From positions 5,961,324 to 6,025,323 of the forward strand of contig CM037783.1 in assembly GCA_021229015.1 (NCBI GenBank): 64,000 nt of DNA, read 5' to 3'. This stretch comes from Solen grandis (lineage: Eukaryota; Mollusca; Bivalvia; Adapedonta; Solenidae). This document shows, piece after piece, positions 23,588 through 35,555 of this stretch (position 1 is its first letter; the number at the start of each line of letters is the position of its first letter). A model generated the notes under the pieces. It did no database searches, was not told the origin of the DNA, and saw only the letters and a program-made list of their open reading frames with translations. Made by a program: the position numbers and the translations under genes.

Positions 23588-24845
23588 TGTGTTCACCCTG
23601 CGTCCGTCATCCGTCGTCGCCCGTCGTGCGTCGTCAACAATTTGCTTTAAACGACATCTCTGAAACCGCTGGACAGAATTTGATTAAACTTGGCCGGGAT
23701 GATCCTTGGATGAACCTTACTAAAATAAAATTGATCCATGTAATAATCTGGTTGCCATTGCAACGAAATGAAAAATTATGAACTACTGGCCAGATTTCAA
23801 AATGTTTTTGTACAGATGTTCCTTCCTCTAAGATTGCTAAAATAATTCCGATCTGTATAAAACATGGCCGCCAGGGACGGGGCTTGTCTCTGTAAAAACT
23901 TAATTGACATCTCCTCTGAAACGCTGGACTGAATTTTATTAAACTTGGCGGGGGTGATCCTTGAGTAAACCTTCATAAAAGTAGAACACTGGTTGCCATG
24001 ACAACAGAAAGTGAAAACTTTAAATGACTTCTGCTCCAAAACTACTGGACTGGCCAAATTTTAAAATGTTTTTGCACAGATATTCTATCGGTAACTCTTT
24101 ACCAAGATTGCTAAAATTATTTTGATCCGTAAGAAAACATGACCGCCAGGAGCGGGGCAAATTTGTCTTATATGTATACATGTATAGTGAAAATTATAGA
24201 AACCTGTTCTCCAAATTAAGATATTTTTTGGCACATGTGTTCCCTGGGTAACTCTCTACAAATGTTGCTAAAAAAACTTGTTCCATTCAGAACTTTAGGC
24301 AACCAAATGAATATTACAAAGTTTGTTTTTAAGGCAAATTAGCTCCGGTCCTGGCGGCCATGTTTTTTTTTTCTTTTTTTTTTTCGTACGGATCGATTTT
24401 ATGAAAGGAACATCTGTACTGAAACATTTTGAAATCTAGATTGTAATTTTGATGTTTTCATAAGGTTATGGCTGATATCAACATATTACATCTGCAGTTC
24501 TAGTCTTTAAATTATCACTTTGAATAAATTCTTCAACATTTAGAAAGTAAACTTACACAAACGTGATGGTAATATTAATGACTATTATCTTGCCAAGACT
24601 GACTTGGTATTGGACCAACACCTCCAATTATGTCCCTTGAAGAATAAAAAATTGCCATGTATTTAACTTTGTTTACATTCTAGCATCCACATTTATAAAA
24701 CAATATTGATCAGATGTATACATAGTGATAATAAACCAAGGATTGTTATGCCATATATGGCAGTTATAGTCCATAATACTTAAGGTTGCCTTTACAGCAG
24801 TGGTACTCAGGTGAGCGATATAGGGCAATCATGGCCCTCTTGTTG
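23588..24845 (+). mobile_element. Long bivalve-type interspersed repeat with internal tandem and inverted units
   Basis: It starts in a CCGTCGT-rich tract (CGTCCGTCATCCGTCGTCGC) and ends TCAGGTGAGCGATATAGGGC then CATGGCCCTCTTGTT. Internal units repeat about every 250 bp: CTGAAACCGCTGGACAGAAT, CTGAAACGCTGGACTGAATT, and CCAAAACTACTGGACTGGCC. The part around 23790-23885 (TTTTTGTACAGATGTTCC ... ATGGCCGCCAGGGACGG) recurs in reverse complement at about 24345-24440 (CCGGTCCTGGCGGCCATG ... GGAACATCTGTACTG). No protein-coding region was seen. I infer a non-autonomous element and do not assign its class. Confidence 0.7.
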
Positions 24846-26029
24846 AATTATAAACGCCAGTAGCATCATTTGATTTTCAAAACCCAAACAACAATGACAC
24901 AACTATAAGATTTTATCTTCTAAAATAAAACTGCGATGATATCCAAATCTCTGGTAAATCACGTGTATTCAAAATGCTCATGTAAATTAATAAAACAAGA
25001 GCAATGAAAATGCCAAAGCCGGTGTATGGCGAGTTTTCAGTAATGAGCGGGGGGGAGGTGCAATAAACAAAAATTAATACATAATTATTCAAAATTGTGT
25101 GTTGAATTTCAATAATTAAGACATGCCAATATCGAAATTGACCTAGTCTTTCAAGAAATATTCAATGGCGTGACATTTTTTTTTTTTTTTATTTTTTTTT
25201 TTTTCTTTTTAGAAAAGGCTATCGAGATTTTAATTTCGAACAACGTTTTCAGCAAACATACTGCTTGATATGTTCAACGGAAGACATCCCCTAGCATGTC
25301 GAAGAAGAATAAATGTGACAGGCAGATCTATGTTTTTCTCTAAATATTCTGACATAAACTTTATACTGGTACACGAGTCTGCTGATTTTAAGGGTCGAAT
25401 TCAGTTTGCGATACGTTTGTCGGAACATTATCGAATTGTGCAATCGCTCCGTGTAAATAAAAAGAACTTCTAAAACCGGGCCATTTGTAAAATGTGACAC
25501 CAGACCAAAAATATAACAAGTTTGGACGTCAGTGATAACGGCGCCGCTCTCACTAAAGACAGATGTTCTCCCATCCAGCCACCCCTGATATATAGCAGTA
25601 CCAGCATTTTGTACTGAGAAAAGTTGAATATAATAACTTCTTAGGATGTAAATTGGATTATTTAGGGATGGGTAAATATAGGTTGATTAGTCTGCTTCTA
25701 GATTACATCAGGACAAAATAGTGTTTTTGCATAACCTGTGAGTAACCAGTCTGAAAAGTCAACATGGCGATGACTACGGAATTGCTTTATTACGAAAAGG
25801 ACGTCTTAATTGCCTTTCACAGCTTCCTTCTATTTCTGAGCCAGATTAATTTTCTAGGAGCGATAGGCTCAACTGACTGCATTCGCCTCGTGTGAGAATA
25901 AAACAATTGACCTCCTTTCTTTTTTTTCTTTTTTTCAAATGTCTCCGAATATATGGGCTTCAAATGCATTTCTGGTTTAAGCGCTTCACAAGACATTGAT
26001 TCATAAATAAAATTAATTCAAATGGGAAT
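24846..26029. other. Intergenic stretch, no gene seen
   Basis: Contains a T-rich tract at about 25175-25212 and overlapping short frames at 25270-25500 on both strands without motifs. Confidence 0.45.
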
Positions 26030-26470
26030 TTCCGGAATCTTTCGTATGTTGAAGATCATGCCAATCGTGTTACTCCGACAATCTCCGGAATCTTCCGTAT
26101 GATGAAGATCAAGTCAATCGTATTACTCCGACAATCTCCAGAAATTTCCGTATGTTGAAGATCATGTCATCGTGTTACTCCGACAATCTCCGGAATCTTC
26201 CGCATAATGAAGATCATGTCAATCGTGTTACTCCGACAATCTTCGGAATCCTCCGCATGATGAGGAAGAGAGCGACACATACCAAAATTGTTTACAAAGA
26301 TGGCGATGGACTGTGAAAGTGACTTGAATTGAGCAATTAAAAATATATTAAAAATATTTCAACTTCCTTGATTATGAAACGCAGGTGAGAAAAAATGTTC
26401 CAATATGTCCCCTATATCAGAGGTGATTTTCGTAGCATCAGACAGCTCATAGATTGTCGATAGAAGAAGG
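26030..26470 (+). mobile_element. Element with a 53-bp tandem core, copy 1
   Basis: Four to five units of about 53 bp read AATCTCCGGAATCTTCCGTA, TGATGAAGATCATGTCAATC and GTGTTACTCCGAC. They are followed by a shared flank: GATGGCGATGGACTGTGAAA, GTGACTTGAATTGAG, then GCAGGTGAGAAAAAATGTTC and CAGAGGTGAT. The same core and flank occur at 38275-38600. Tandem unit plus conserved 3' flank in two places indicates a dispersed element carrying a minisatellite. The outer limits are uncertain. Confidence 0.75.
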
Positions 26471-28669
26471 TCGGTGTATCCAGGAATAAAAGCTTTTCAG
26501 CATGTATTGACCAAATAACATATGTTGCTTAGCAACTAAAACAACAAATTCAGTCCAAAAATGCACGTCGTAGTCAAGTCTATTTGGCGCTGTTATAATG
26601 CATATTGGACCGGAGATAGCTTGCAAGTCTATGCATGCAACAACTCGTTTATGTTACTTCGCACATTAACTGAAGAAAAAAAAAAAGAAGAAAAAAAATG
26701 ACAGATCGTGTTACAATCTGATAATGATAATTATTTAAGACATGATGGGTTTCATGACATTACAAGACAAATTTATGTTTTCTGTAATAAGTGGAGCGAA
26801 AATGAAGCACATCTTGACGCTGCTGACAACACGGTATTCTGTCCACGTGGGTTTGAATGACATATTCAAAGGTGACATTCTGGTTTCCAACTGCAAGTTT
26901 CATGGCGTTCAATGAAGGCTGTTGATGGTTAAGAAGCATGGAGATTACAGTTTGGTTGTTAATTTAATGAGTTCAACATCTCGAAATATTATCATTAATT
27001 TATCTAAGTATATATATTATGCAAATCTCCAAAGAGTGTAATATACGATACACATCTGTAAGACTTAATATAAAAGTGAATATTTAATTTTGGACTGTAT
27101 GATGTTATAGCTCCTGTAAAATCATGTCCTTTATTGAATTTGTTTTTGTAATTGCTATAAATATGTATATGTTTAAAGCAATAAAATATTTGTACTTGTA
27201 CTTACTTGTACTTGTTAACGGTGATGAGATAGCAGTCCTAAGCTGTCGGCCTCTGGGCACAGAAAGATAAATTAGTAATACTGTTATGGCAGCTCATTAG
27301 AGAACCTCCGTCAGTGGCTAAATGAAACCAGTTAACGTGCTTCATAGGTGACTCAGAAAATTAGAAATGTCCCGCGTCTGTTTAAAACAGTTTTCTTATA
27401 TGTCTACCTCATTTACCGTATATTGTTTTCTTCGGCCGATACCACATCCTATGTATGTATTTGTCGACACAAACTAGGTGGCAAAGGTTTTTGTTTCATT
27501 ATTTGAATATTAAATGTAGAATAAAATATAGTTTGGACATCCCTCGGTGACACGTGATAAAACTGTCACCAGGTTGGCTGCACGGCGGCGTTTTAATTCA
27601 GATGTTTGTCATTCTTTAAGGGTGTCAAAGGGCACAGATAAATTCAGCTTAACAAGGACAATCTTTAATCAGTTTGTTCATATTTCACAATGTTCTCCAT
27701 TATTTTGAAGAAGAAGAGAATATAACTATAGTATGATAACCCAACCATAAACTCTTTTTAAAGGTTTATCAAATAGTAAAATGAAAGTCAAAATCCTTAA
27801 AGCCTAGAGCTTAAGAGTAGAACTTAAGTACTTTGGAGACACTGGCGGATTCAAAGGGGGGGTTTATCAATATTTTTTTAAGAAAACAGATGTAGTTTTT
27901 TTTTTTAAATTTGTTTTTATCTCTTTCCTATGAATGATAAGAATGTTATTGATTTCATTTTCTTCTTTATAAAGGTTTAAAGGTCTGGAAAAGGTAATTT
28001 GTTTACAGAACACAACAGACATAATTGTGCGATTTTCGAATGCTTTCCTAGTCTATTAGAAGAAAAAATAGATAAAACACGAGAATCTTGTGGAATGTAT
28101 TCGGCTGTCAAGGCAGCCAAGTCTTATATTGTTTTTCATATGTCTAAATGCGCTACTGGGTCATGGCGGTCCTCAACAACGCTTCTGTCTTAAAAAAATA
28201 AATAAATAAAAAAAAAATATTTAAAAAACATAAAATAAAACACACACACTGGTGTAGACATTTTATAGCATGTTGTCAAAATGAAATATAATAAAAATAC
28301 ACTTAAAATAAAAACTTTTAAGAATTATTTTCTTTTTTTTTATCATCTAATTGCGGTATATTTTTGAGGGACATGTGTAATTGACGGTCCCGGGATATGT
28401 AAAAACCGGAACTGTACCTTAATTCCATACCAGACTCCCATTGATTGAAAGTTTTTGAATATAAAAATGAAACTGAAACATCTAGCATATACTCGCATTT
28501 ACTCCTTCGAACGTCATTTATTTGTTATATACATTCCTGCGTGATAAAAGATTGTTACTATTTATATCCATATTAAAAATCTAGGAAATTAACCGATACG
28601 GCCGTGGTGAGAAGTCTTCTATTTCAGATACGCTTGTAGACAGTATTGTAATTAACTTTCCCCTTTTAG
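26471..28669. other. Intergenic stretch, no gene seen
   Basis: A 64-codon + frame at 27999-28193 follows an acceptor-like TTGTTTACAG, but it matches no family I know and is not called. The phrase ACTTGTACTTACTTGTACTT near 27195 is a short tandem. Confidence 0.4.
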
Positions 28670-28887
28670 AAAGATGTGAGCATGACTGCGCAGTGGAACA
28701 GTGTACGCTGTATGCTAAAACACAGTCGCATGGAACCCTTCATCGCTGTGGGCGGTCCGGTCACTGTGGCAACATGAGAGAAAGACTCCTGGCCGATTTC
28801 CGGTACACCAGTGGTGCTATACCTGACCACCTTCAATGTCTTCTGCTGGACAGGGTCGCAGGGACGGTGAACTCTAACCAACAGTAA
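28670..28887 (+). CDS. Candidate exon, cysteine-rich, unrecognised
   Basis: A good splice-acceptor context (TAATTAAC branch-like site, then CTTTCCCCTTTTAG ending at 28669) opens into a frame from 28672 to a TAA ending at 28887. The frame is noticeably more GC-rich than its surroundings. The peptide is rich in cysteine and histidine (for example CEHDCAVEQCTLYA and HRCGRSGHCGN), then becomes ordinary. No domain was recognised. A GACGGTGAAC donor-like site lies near 28865. The opposite strand has an overlapping 71-codon frame. A SINE follows immediately on the minus strand, so the whole segment could instead be transposon-derived. I lean slightly towards exon or exon relic. Confidence 0.25.
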
Positions 28888-28995
28888 TCCTCAGTGTCGC
28901 ATCTGCCCATACCGAAGCCCCCGGAGAAAACCCGTGTGTCTGGACGATTGACCATCGAATCCTTTGATTCCTGAACCTGAGTCGAATCATAGACG
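28888..28995 (-). mobile_element. tRNA-derived SINE fragment, family 4, minus strand
   Basis: In reverse complement, AATCGTCCAGACACACGGGT then TTTCTCCGGGGGCTTCGG matches the + strand copy at 63105-63200 (ACTCGTCCAGACACGCGG, TTCTTCGGCTTTTTCCCTC). Confidence 0.55.
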
Positions 28996-29834
28996 CTTTG
29001 GTGAGAATGTTATCAGTTTATATTCAAGGTCACTTTGCATCTTGAAATAGTAGTTGAGTTTTAAAATTATTTCCGCACTACTGTAATGATCATTATTATA
29101 TTAATCCGAAAAGGGATGCCATTTAAAACAGAGCACGGCCGTATGTGCTAAAGACTACAGAAATAATTTCGCATTATGTTCATTATACTTGAGCATGTAG
29201 AGTCATTATATATGCATTTTTTCCTTTGATATTTGTCTCGAGCTCTCCCATCCCAGAAAATAAGAGATACGGGATAAGTTAACAAACAAACAAAGCCACC
29301 CACTTCCATAAATCTCAGGAAATCTATTTCTCATTGATTCTGTTACATTGAGACAAAATTCTCCAGATTATCTCGACCGATTTCATGATTATCGTGTATT
29401 TTTATTAGATATTCTTGTAATAAAGAAAAGACGAGGCGATATCGGCGGCTGCCTTGTAAAGATCTACCTTCGATTAGATTGATCCGCTTAGGATTACAAC
29501 ATGTCTAGGTAATTATCATCAGATAGATGTGTTTCTGGCCTGTGCGGCAGTATAAACATTTCTGTAAAATACGGTAGTAATGAAATTTCTGAGAATAGAC
29601 AATCTTAATGAAAATGGCTGCTTATTAAAGCCGAATAACAAGTAAAGAAGGGCCTACAATTTCCTTTCATTGTAAGAGGAATCGATACGTAGAAATTCAC
29701 CAGTTATTTGCAGTCTTGTAACTCTAGTTGCCCATCTTTTTCACGTGGACAAAGTTCCGGAGTGTTTCATTAATATACAGTGTTGTCTCTTTAATAACAA
29801 TGTTGACACAATTTACATCACTGGTCCTGGTTGT
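28996..29834. other. Intergenic stretch, no gene seen
   Basis: Ordinary AT-rich sequence; no frame, repeat or RNA gene supported. Confidence 0.45.
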
Positions 29835-30255
29835 TGAGAGTCCTCCCCATAAGCGGAATGCATTAGGTTTGATCCCTGGTCTCGCGTTCTCGAAAATACT
29901 TAGTACGATCTTAAGCTTAAATTTGAGTATCATACTCAAAACTCCATTGAAACTAATGGGCATAGTTTGAGCATAAGTATGAAAAGCATACTTAAGTTTC
30001 ATTTTATTTTTGAGAACATGGGGCCTGGTCTCTTAAATGACCTGGTACATTTTTCCTGTACTTGGTGCAGCATATGTAAGCGTAGTTCCATGACCAGTTG
30101 ACTTGGTGTCAAGATGATGTTTGTTTTGTTGTTGTTGCCCCGATATGGTACCATGCCGTCTATTTACAGCATGACACCGCATTGTCACAGCCCTATACGC
30201 GTCTCTTGTAGACACAGTGTTCAAAAATAACCGGAATATTGTCGGTGGAAATTTA
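29835..30255 (+). mobile_element. Family-2 SINE split by a nested MITE
   Basis: The tRNA-like head (GGTTTGATCCCTGGTCTC) at about 29865-29883 is separated from the body, which resumes after 30032 with GCATGACACCGCATTGTCAC and TCTCTTGTAGACA and ends AATATTGTCGGTGG. The interrupting segment is the 140-bp element at 29884-30023. A GTTGTTGTTG insertion lies in the body near 30128. Confidence 0.75.
29884..30023. mobile_element. 140-bp MITE with 9-bp target duplication, nested in a SINE
   Basis: Identical CCTGGTCTC flanks (29875-29883 and 30024-30032) bracket an element whose ends share GTTCTCGAAAATA and its near reverse complement TATTTTTGAGAAC. Internal words ACTTAGTA..TTAAG and CTTAAGT also pair. 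Removing it restores a continuous SINE. A 9-bp duplication is typical of Mutator-like (MULE) transposons; that class is inferred from duplication length alone. Confidence 0.75.
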
Positions 30256-30924
30256 AACCAAAGCAATCATTATTGCTGATTGTAGGTTTGCGTAATTTGG
30301 CCATTGGCCTTAAATTGTTGTGCCCTTTATCTTTGAAGGTTTCTAAGTGCAACTTATAAAAGCTGTTACTGGTTTGCCTGCACACATTCACTTGTTCTAG
30401 ATAATGGAAAGCACTTCATACGCAATAGCGCTTGTATTGTAAATTACAATAAACTAAAAAAAAATTTTAAAAAAATAGAACATACGTCAGCAATATTGAA
30501 TGTCGTTGTGCTTTAGGACTGCGTAATCAGGTATCGAAGTTTTTCTCAGTATATGTGTTTGGCTGAGAGACTGTGATAAAATGTATCTCTCATCATAAAT
30601 GAGAGGATTATCATTTTCATGACGTAAATTTTTCGTGTATGTGTGTGACGTCACACACAAAATATGATGTACAACCTTCTTGTATGCGTATCTTCAACAT
30701 AAAATTGACATAAAAATCTTGTATGCGTGTGGCGTCAAAAAAAAAGATGAAGTATTTTACGTCGACCGTTGCTATTAAGAATAATAACGTATGGTTTAAC
30801 TTACAAATTAAATTTAGCAGTTCAGATATTTACCACTGGTTCCATACAAGTATTGTTATGTATGTTTGCTTGGGGCTAATGTTTCCTAAATAATATTTGT
30901 CATTTTGAGAATTTTCTCAATATG
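30256..30924. other. Intergenic stretch with a CRE palindrome
   Basis: No gene was seen. TGTATGCGT and nearby words repeat loosely around 30630-30740. The perfect palindrome at 30640-30659 is listed separately. Confidence 0.5.
30640..30659. promoter_or_regulatory. 20-bp perfect palindrome centred on a CRE
   Basis: TGTGTGTGACGTCACACACA is self-complementary and contains the full CREB/ATF site TGACGTCA. Binding in vivo is not implied, and no promoter is visible beside it. Confidence 0.4.
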
Positions 30925-31010
30925 AGACAGATATATAGCTGCCCCACTGCGATATGTAAAACGGAGATCGAACCCACGACCTGCTGCTCACGGGCTGAAG
31001 ACACGAGCAT
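30925..31010 (-). mobile_element. SINE head fragment, minus strand
   Basis: In reverse complement, CGTGGGTTCGATCTCCGTTT is a B-box region. It joins a truncated family-2 tail (ATATAGCTGCCCCACTGCGA on the + strand). Confidence 0.6.
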
Positions 31011-31555
31011 GGTTTAACATCAGATTGTGTTAATATTTGCCGTGATTCTTTCACGTTTAACAACTTTATGAGTTTTTTTATCCACAAAGTATTATACGTT
31101 AATTTTGCTCGTGTGTATATTTTGCAAGACCGAAGCCAATCGTACAAATGCTTTAAAGATCGTACATTTATACAATAATTCCAAGAACTGGCTTCCTGGC
31201 GTGAAATTTGTCGCTGTCTGCCACTGTTATAAACACGGTGGTACTGCACTACATGTATTTAATGCAATCATTAATAATGCATGGAGAGACGCACGGACCG
31301 CGCTGGTTGATAAGGATATATAACCTACATTATAGACCTGTGTATATACATACTGTCGTGAATCACGTGATCGTAATTATTGATAATGAAATAGACGGCA
31401 TAAACAATTCCGAAGAACGATACAGAATGCGCATGCATAATGTTACATGCTCGGGACGAACCGAGGCATCTACAATTTTAATTAACTGTTTCATTAAAAT
31501 CTGTTTCTGTCTAAAATAGGGAGAACGACAAATGACTTTTTGTTAATGTTATTCT
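31011..31555. other. No gene seen
   Basis: Two overlapping + frames (72 and 103 codons) at 31105-31519 in different phases and a minus frame show no motif or splice context. Confidence 0.4.
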
Positions 31556-31705
31556 TGTTGTGCTGGAGGACAGGTAGTTACAGGTGGGAAAAGACCCAGA
31601 GTGCACAGAGAGACATCCAGGTAAAACCACAGGCCTACCACAAGCCCGCTCTAAGACCTCCTTGCGTGAAAATAATACTCATGCAGGACACGAACCTACA
31701 GCCTT
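31556..31705 (-). mobile_element. Family-1 SINE, minus strand, diverged
   Basis: CCAGGTAAAACCACAGGCCT then ACCACAAGCCCGCTCT, GTGAAAATAATACTCATGCA and GGACACGAACC are recognisable reverse complements of the family-1 body and B box. Confidence 0.6.
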
Positions 31706-32510
31706 CTAAATGACCAGAAAAATGTAAAACAAAAAAAAAACTTAACCAAACAGTGCCATTGTTGCATTATATATTCATAATTTCATATATTCATAATCTC
31801 TTATCATGTGAAAAAAACTACATTTTTCTTTTCGTCCTGTCATTTTTCATTATTTACATATTTTTTCCACATGCGAAGGTATCTTTTCCCAAACTATCAT
31901 TTTTTTGACCGTCAGTCTTTAAAGACAATAGTTAAATCTTGGGTATGATTATTTTATTGTACATCTCATTTAACAAAATTTGATAGGATAATGATAACGT
32001 ATGATTCAATTATAGGCTTTAGTGTGTGTGTGTGTGTGTGTGTGTCGTTCCATCGCGTGTTTTAAAAGCTTTCTATTCAATATAAGCCAGAGGGTCGTCC
32101 GACCCATCGGCAATACATGTTACATAAAGTGTACAAAACACTTGCACTGTACTTTGAACTGAGGTCAAAGTTACTCTTAAGTACGTACCTGAGGCAACGT
32201 CCTGGTGGTGAACATCCGGTTGATAATAACCAACTCAAAAGTATACTGTCATTTTTTTTTAATAATTGTATAAAATAAGATGTAACCGCTTGCTGAATCA
32301 CAATGGTGATACTGCATAAACGCAATGTAGCAAAACGATTAAACTGTACCTTACGCTTGCGGTTTTAGAGGCTAACTTATAAATAAAACATGTATAATGA
32401 CACGACTGTCGATTCTTTGATACCAGTGCAAACGTACATTTTATTTAACAATGGGGGATATTCTTCAGTTTTACTTTTCATTATTTGATTTCATCACAGA
32501 AAGAGAAAAA
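31706..32510. other. Intergenic stretch with a (GT)12 microsatellite
   Basis: GT dinucleotides fill 32022-32045. No exon was supported elsewhere. Confidence 0.6.
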
Positions 32511-32859
32511 ATCAAAGCGCTGAAGGCACTGAAGTTGTGTGTGTCTCAGGTGGAAGAGGGTTTGGCAAGCTGCAAATATTCAAGGTAATTTAGATTTTTC
32601 CAAATATTAAACTTATATTAAAAAATAAACTTTTAAGGCTAAAAAGGGGGAGAGGGCAAGTGCAATTGTTATCAGCACGAAGCTTTCTTAAATCAGTATG
32701 TTGAAGCAAATGGTGCGTTCATCTAATGACCATGTTAACGCAACGTTAAAGCGAGGTTATTGGCATTGTGCGAAAATTTGACTTCCGTTTATGAAATTTA
32801 CTGTGATAAACAAAAGAAATGAGACAATACTGTTCTCTTAGCACTATCAGCGCTTTGAT
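32511..32859 (+). mobile_element. 349-bp inverted-repeat element (AATCAAAGCGCTGA family), copy A
   Basis: Ends ATCAAAGCGCTGAAGGCACT and AGCACTATCAGCGCTTTGAT are inverted repeats. The interior matches copy B (43892-44196) in opposite orientation: TGTCTCAGGTGGAAGAG/TGTCTCAAGTGAAAGAG, TGGTGCGTTCATCT/TGGTGTGTTCATCT, TTAACGCAACGTTAAAGCG/TTAACGCAAGGTTAAAGCG. No target duplication was obvious, so the superfamily is not assigned. No coding capacity. Confidence 0.75.
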
Positions 32860-33599
32860 TTGTACGACGGCACAGTTTCTGTCTATAGATGCAACTCAGT
32901 GGCTCCCTACGGTCTTTCGTAACTTCGGGTAGCAGATATACACCTGTATCAGCCATTCTATAGAGCAACAAATAACCCCCGGAGATATATATGATGTATC
33001 TGAGAAAGCTAGATGTGATTATAAGGAGGTTATACGGATTTTTATCGTAATTCAAGCTTTTTATATGGACCATTGATACACCACGAATTAAATAACTGAA
33101 ACCTGCACATCCACAATCCAAATTCAGGCATGAGCCTTTGCATTCGAAAGAAACTATACACCCCCGCGTGGTAAAGTGAGTTTTGCAACATCCTAGGGAA
33201 AATAGTTCTTCTGTGCTTTTATACTTTCTTGTGTCCCGTAAATATATATTTTTTTTACTCAAAATTGAGTTTTCACTACGTTGGCTGAATCTCAGCATAT
33301 CTATATTGTAGAATTCTGTTCAATCGTTCGGTCATTCATACGAAATTCAGAAGTTATTTGGTTTTAAATGTAGAGAAACGGACCCTCAGAATGTAGGTAC
33401 TATAGTTGTGACTACGTCACACATCTAAAAACTGTGATGCTGAAACTCAATAAAACATGAAAGAAATGTACACATCTTTGACGTTCCACCTCTACGTGTG
33501 ACTTAAAATCAAGTGTTTCAGATTGTGGGATATCTAAATTCAGTGCCTCTGTCGGGCAATGAGTAAACCCAGTTTAGAACGTTTTCCCATTTTAAATTA
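32860..33599. other. No gene seen
   Basis: A 166-codon minus-strand frame (32798-33298) overlaps copy A. It has several cysteines and a hydrophobic run but no motif I can place; I treat it as chance. Confidence 0.4.
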
Positions 33600-34118
33600 G
33601 TGTTCACATATTAGAACATCAGTGTTCACATATTAGAACATCAGTGTTCACATATTAGAACACCAATGCACAAACATTGTAACATCAGTGAACCCTCATT
33701 AGAACACCACTGTTCCCACATTAAAACACAAATGTAACCACATTTGAACACCAGTGTACCAATATTGAAACACCAATGCACACACATTAGAATATCAGTG
33801 TACTCACATTAGAACACCAGTGCAACTACATTAGAACACCAGTGTATCAACATTAGAACATTTGTGTACCCATATTAGAACACCAGTGCACCCATATTAG
33901 AACACCAGTGCACCCATATTAGAACATCAGTGTACCCACATTAGAACATCAGTGTACCCACATTTGAACACCAGTGTACCAACATTGAAACACCAATGCA
34001 CACACATTAGAATATCAGTGTACTCACATTAGAACACCAGTGTAACTACATTAGAACACCAGTGTAACTACATTAGAACACCAGTATACCCACATTAGAA
34101 CATCAGTGTACACATTAG
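33600..34118. repeat. 22-bp minisatellite, about 23 units
   Basis: Units of the form ACCAGTGTACCCACATTAGA plus AC. Variants are ATCAGTG, GTTCACATATT and GCACCCATATT. Order is kept throughout with occasional indels. Confidence 0.95.
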
Positions 34119-35555
34119 TATTTGATTTAAATATATTGACCAATGAGTGCTTACAGTTTATTCATAAGATAAGAAACCGGAAGTAACCGGTCCCGGCTGT
34201 TGTCAAGCTCGATTTGGGACATTAAAAACACTTGTTAGTCGTTTATAAGAGTAAAAACCGCACGGGAAAACGACACGATTCTATATTTCTATTCCTTTCA
34301 AATGCATATGAACCATTTTATTGATCGTTATTTGCCGAAAATGCGATATTCATTAAATAGCCGAAAATAGTGTCCTCCCTTCCTATTTTAATGCTTCCAT
34401 TAAGTACGAAATGATTCGCCCCATGCAACTTCGAGCCCCTGTGGTTATATATATATATATATTAGTGCTTAAAAAATATATAAAACTGTTAAGAATTTCA
34501 AAGTTCATAGAAACTAAGAGTTTTAATGAATTTTCGCAATTACTAAGCGATTTAAATTTATATGCACCGGACATCAGTATTATGAAATATATACATGTAT
34601 TTAGATGTCTATTATCGACCGTCCTAGTGATGGTAAACTCTGGGTGTTTTTGAAAGCAAACTGGAGGAGACACATTTCTATTATTCGATATTGCACACAC
34701 CTGGAGGCGTGTTTACAAAGAAGAGACATGCGCACCTGGGGGAAACGTTACAAATGATGTACTTAGTCAATGATATTGATTAATCAAGGCACGATTGCTG
34801 GTCTGGTACAAAGTTGGCACTAACCATGGCGCTTTCCAGCGGATTTGCAACTTATTCAATCAAATTTCAAGCGTAGGAATACATTCTAGAAACCCAACAC
34901 AGACAGTTAACTGTTTAACTAAGTTTAAATCCATCTGTGACATTCACTTGATTAAAACTACAGTAATTCTGAGCCAGGATTTGTTACTTAATTATTCAGT
35001 GCCTCCGCATCTCGCGTAAAACATGCATCCATACATGTAGAAGCTTGGAATATAGCAGCTAAACGTCTCTGTGACACCGACAAAACGTTATTCGAAGTCC
35101 CCCTTGGGATGTTGCCAATCGCATAACCTTTCACTTACAAACATAATACATTAAATTGCTTCTTCCTAAGTGAATGTCAATTTATCGAAGCATCTTTGCT
35201 TGTTTTAACTTTGTTTAGAACAATCCAGGCTGCTGAGAACATTTCGATCACGTGTTTGGTCCTAGCTTCGGTCATTACTGTTGTTAGCAGGTCTCCATGG
35301 TGATGAGGGTTCGAGAATACATGTTTGAAGAACACATTTTTATATTTTAATTTAGTTAACTTAGTTAAATTCTGGGGATACGAGATGCAAACTAGGTTAA
35401 AATCCACATAAACGATGTGTACTCACAACATAATAATTGATTTTCCTTCTTGAATTAATTTGCAATATCACTGTCAAATATGTACAGGAAGTAAGCAGAT
35501 GTGTCAGGTATCCACGTCCACGGTTTAAATTGAATTAATTTCACAATTTACAATA
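34119..35555. other. Intergenic stretch, no gene seen
   Basis: Contains a short (TA)n tract near 34448. Frames on both strands are short and motif-free. Confidence 0.45.

Noticed and set aside
27999..28193. 64-codon + frame after an acceptor-like TTGTTTACAG
   Set aside because: No motif, no donor, ordinary composition; chance frame is more likely.
32798..33298. 166-codon minus-strand frame with several cysteines
   Set aside because: It runs into an inverted-repeat element, has no recognisable domain, and no splice or promoter context was found.
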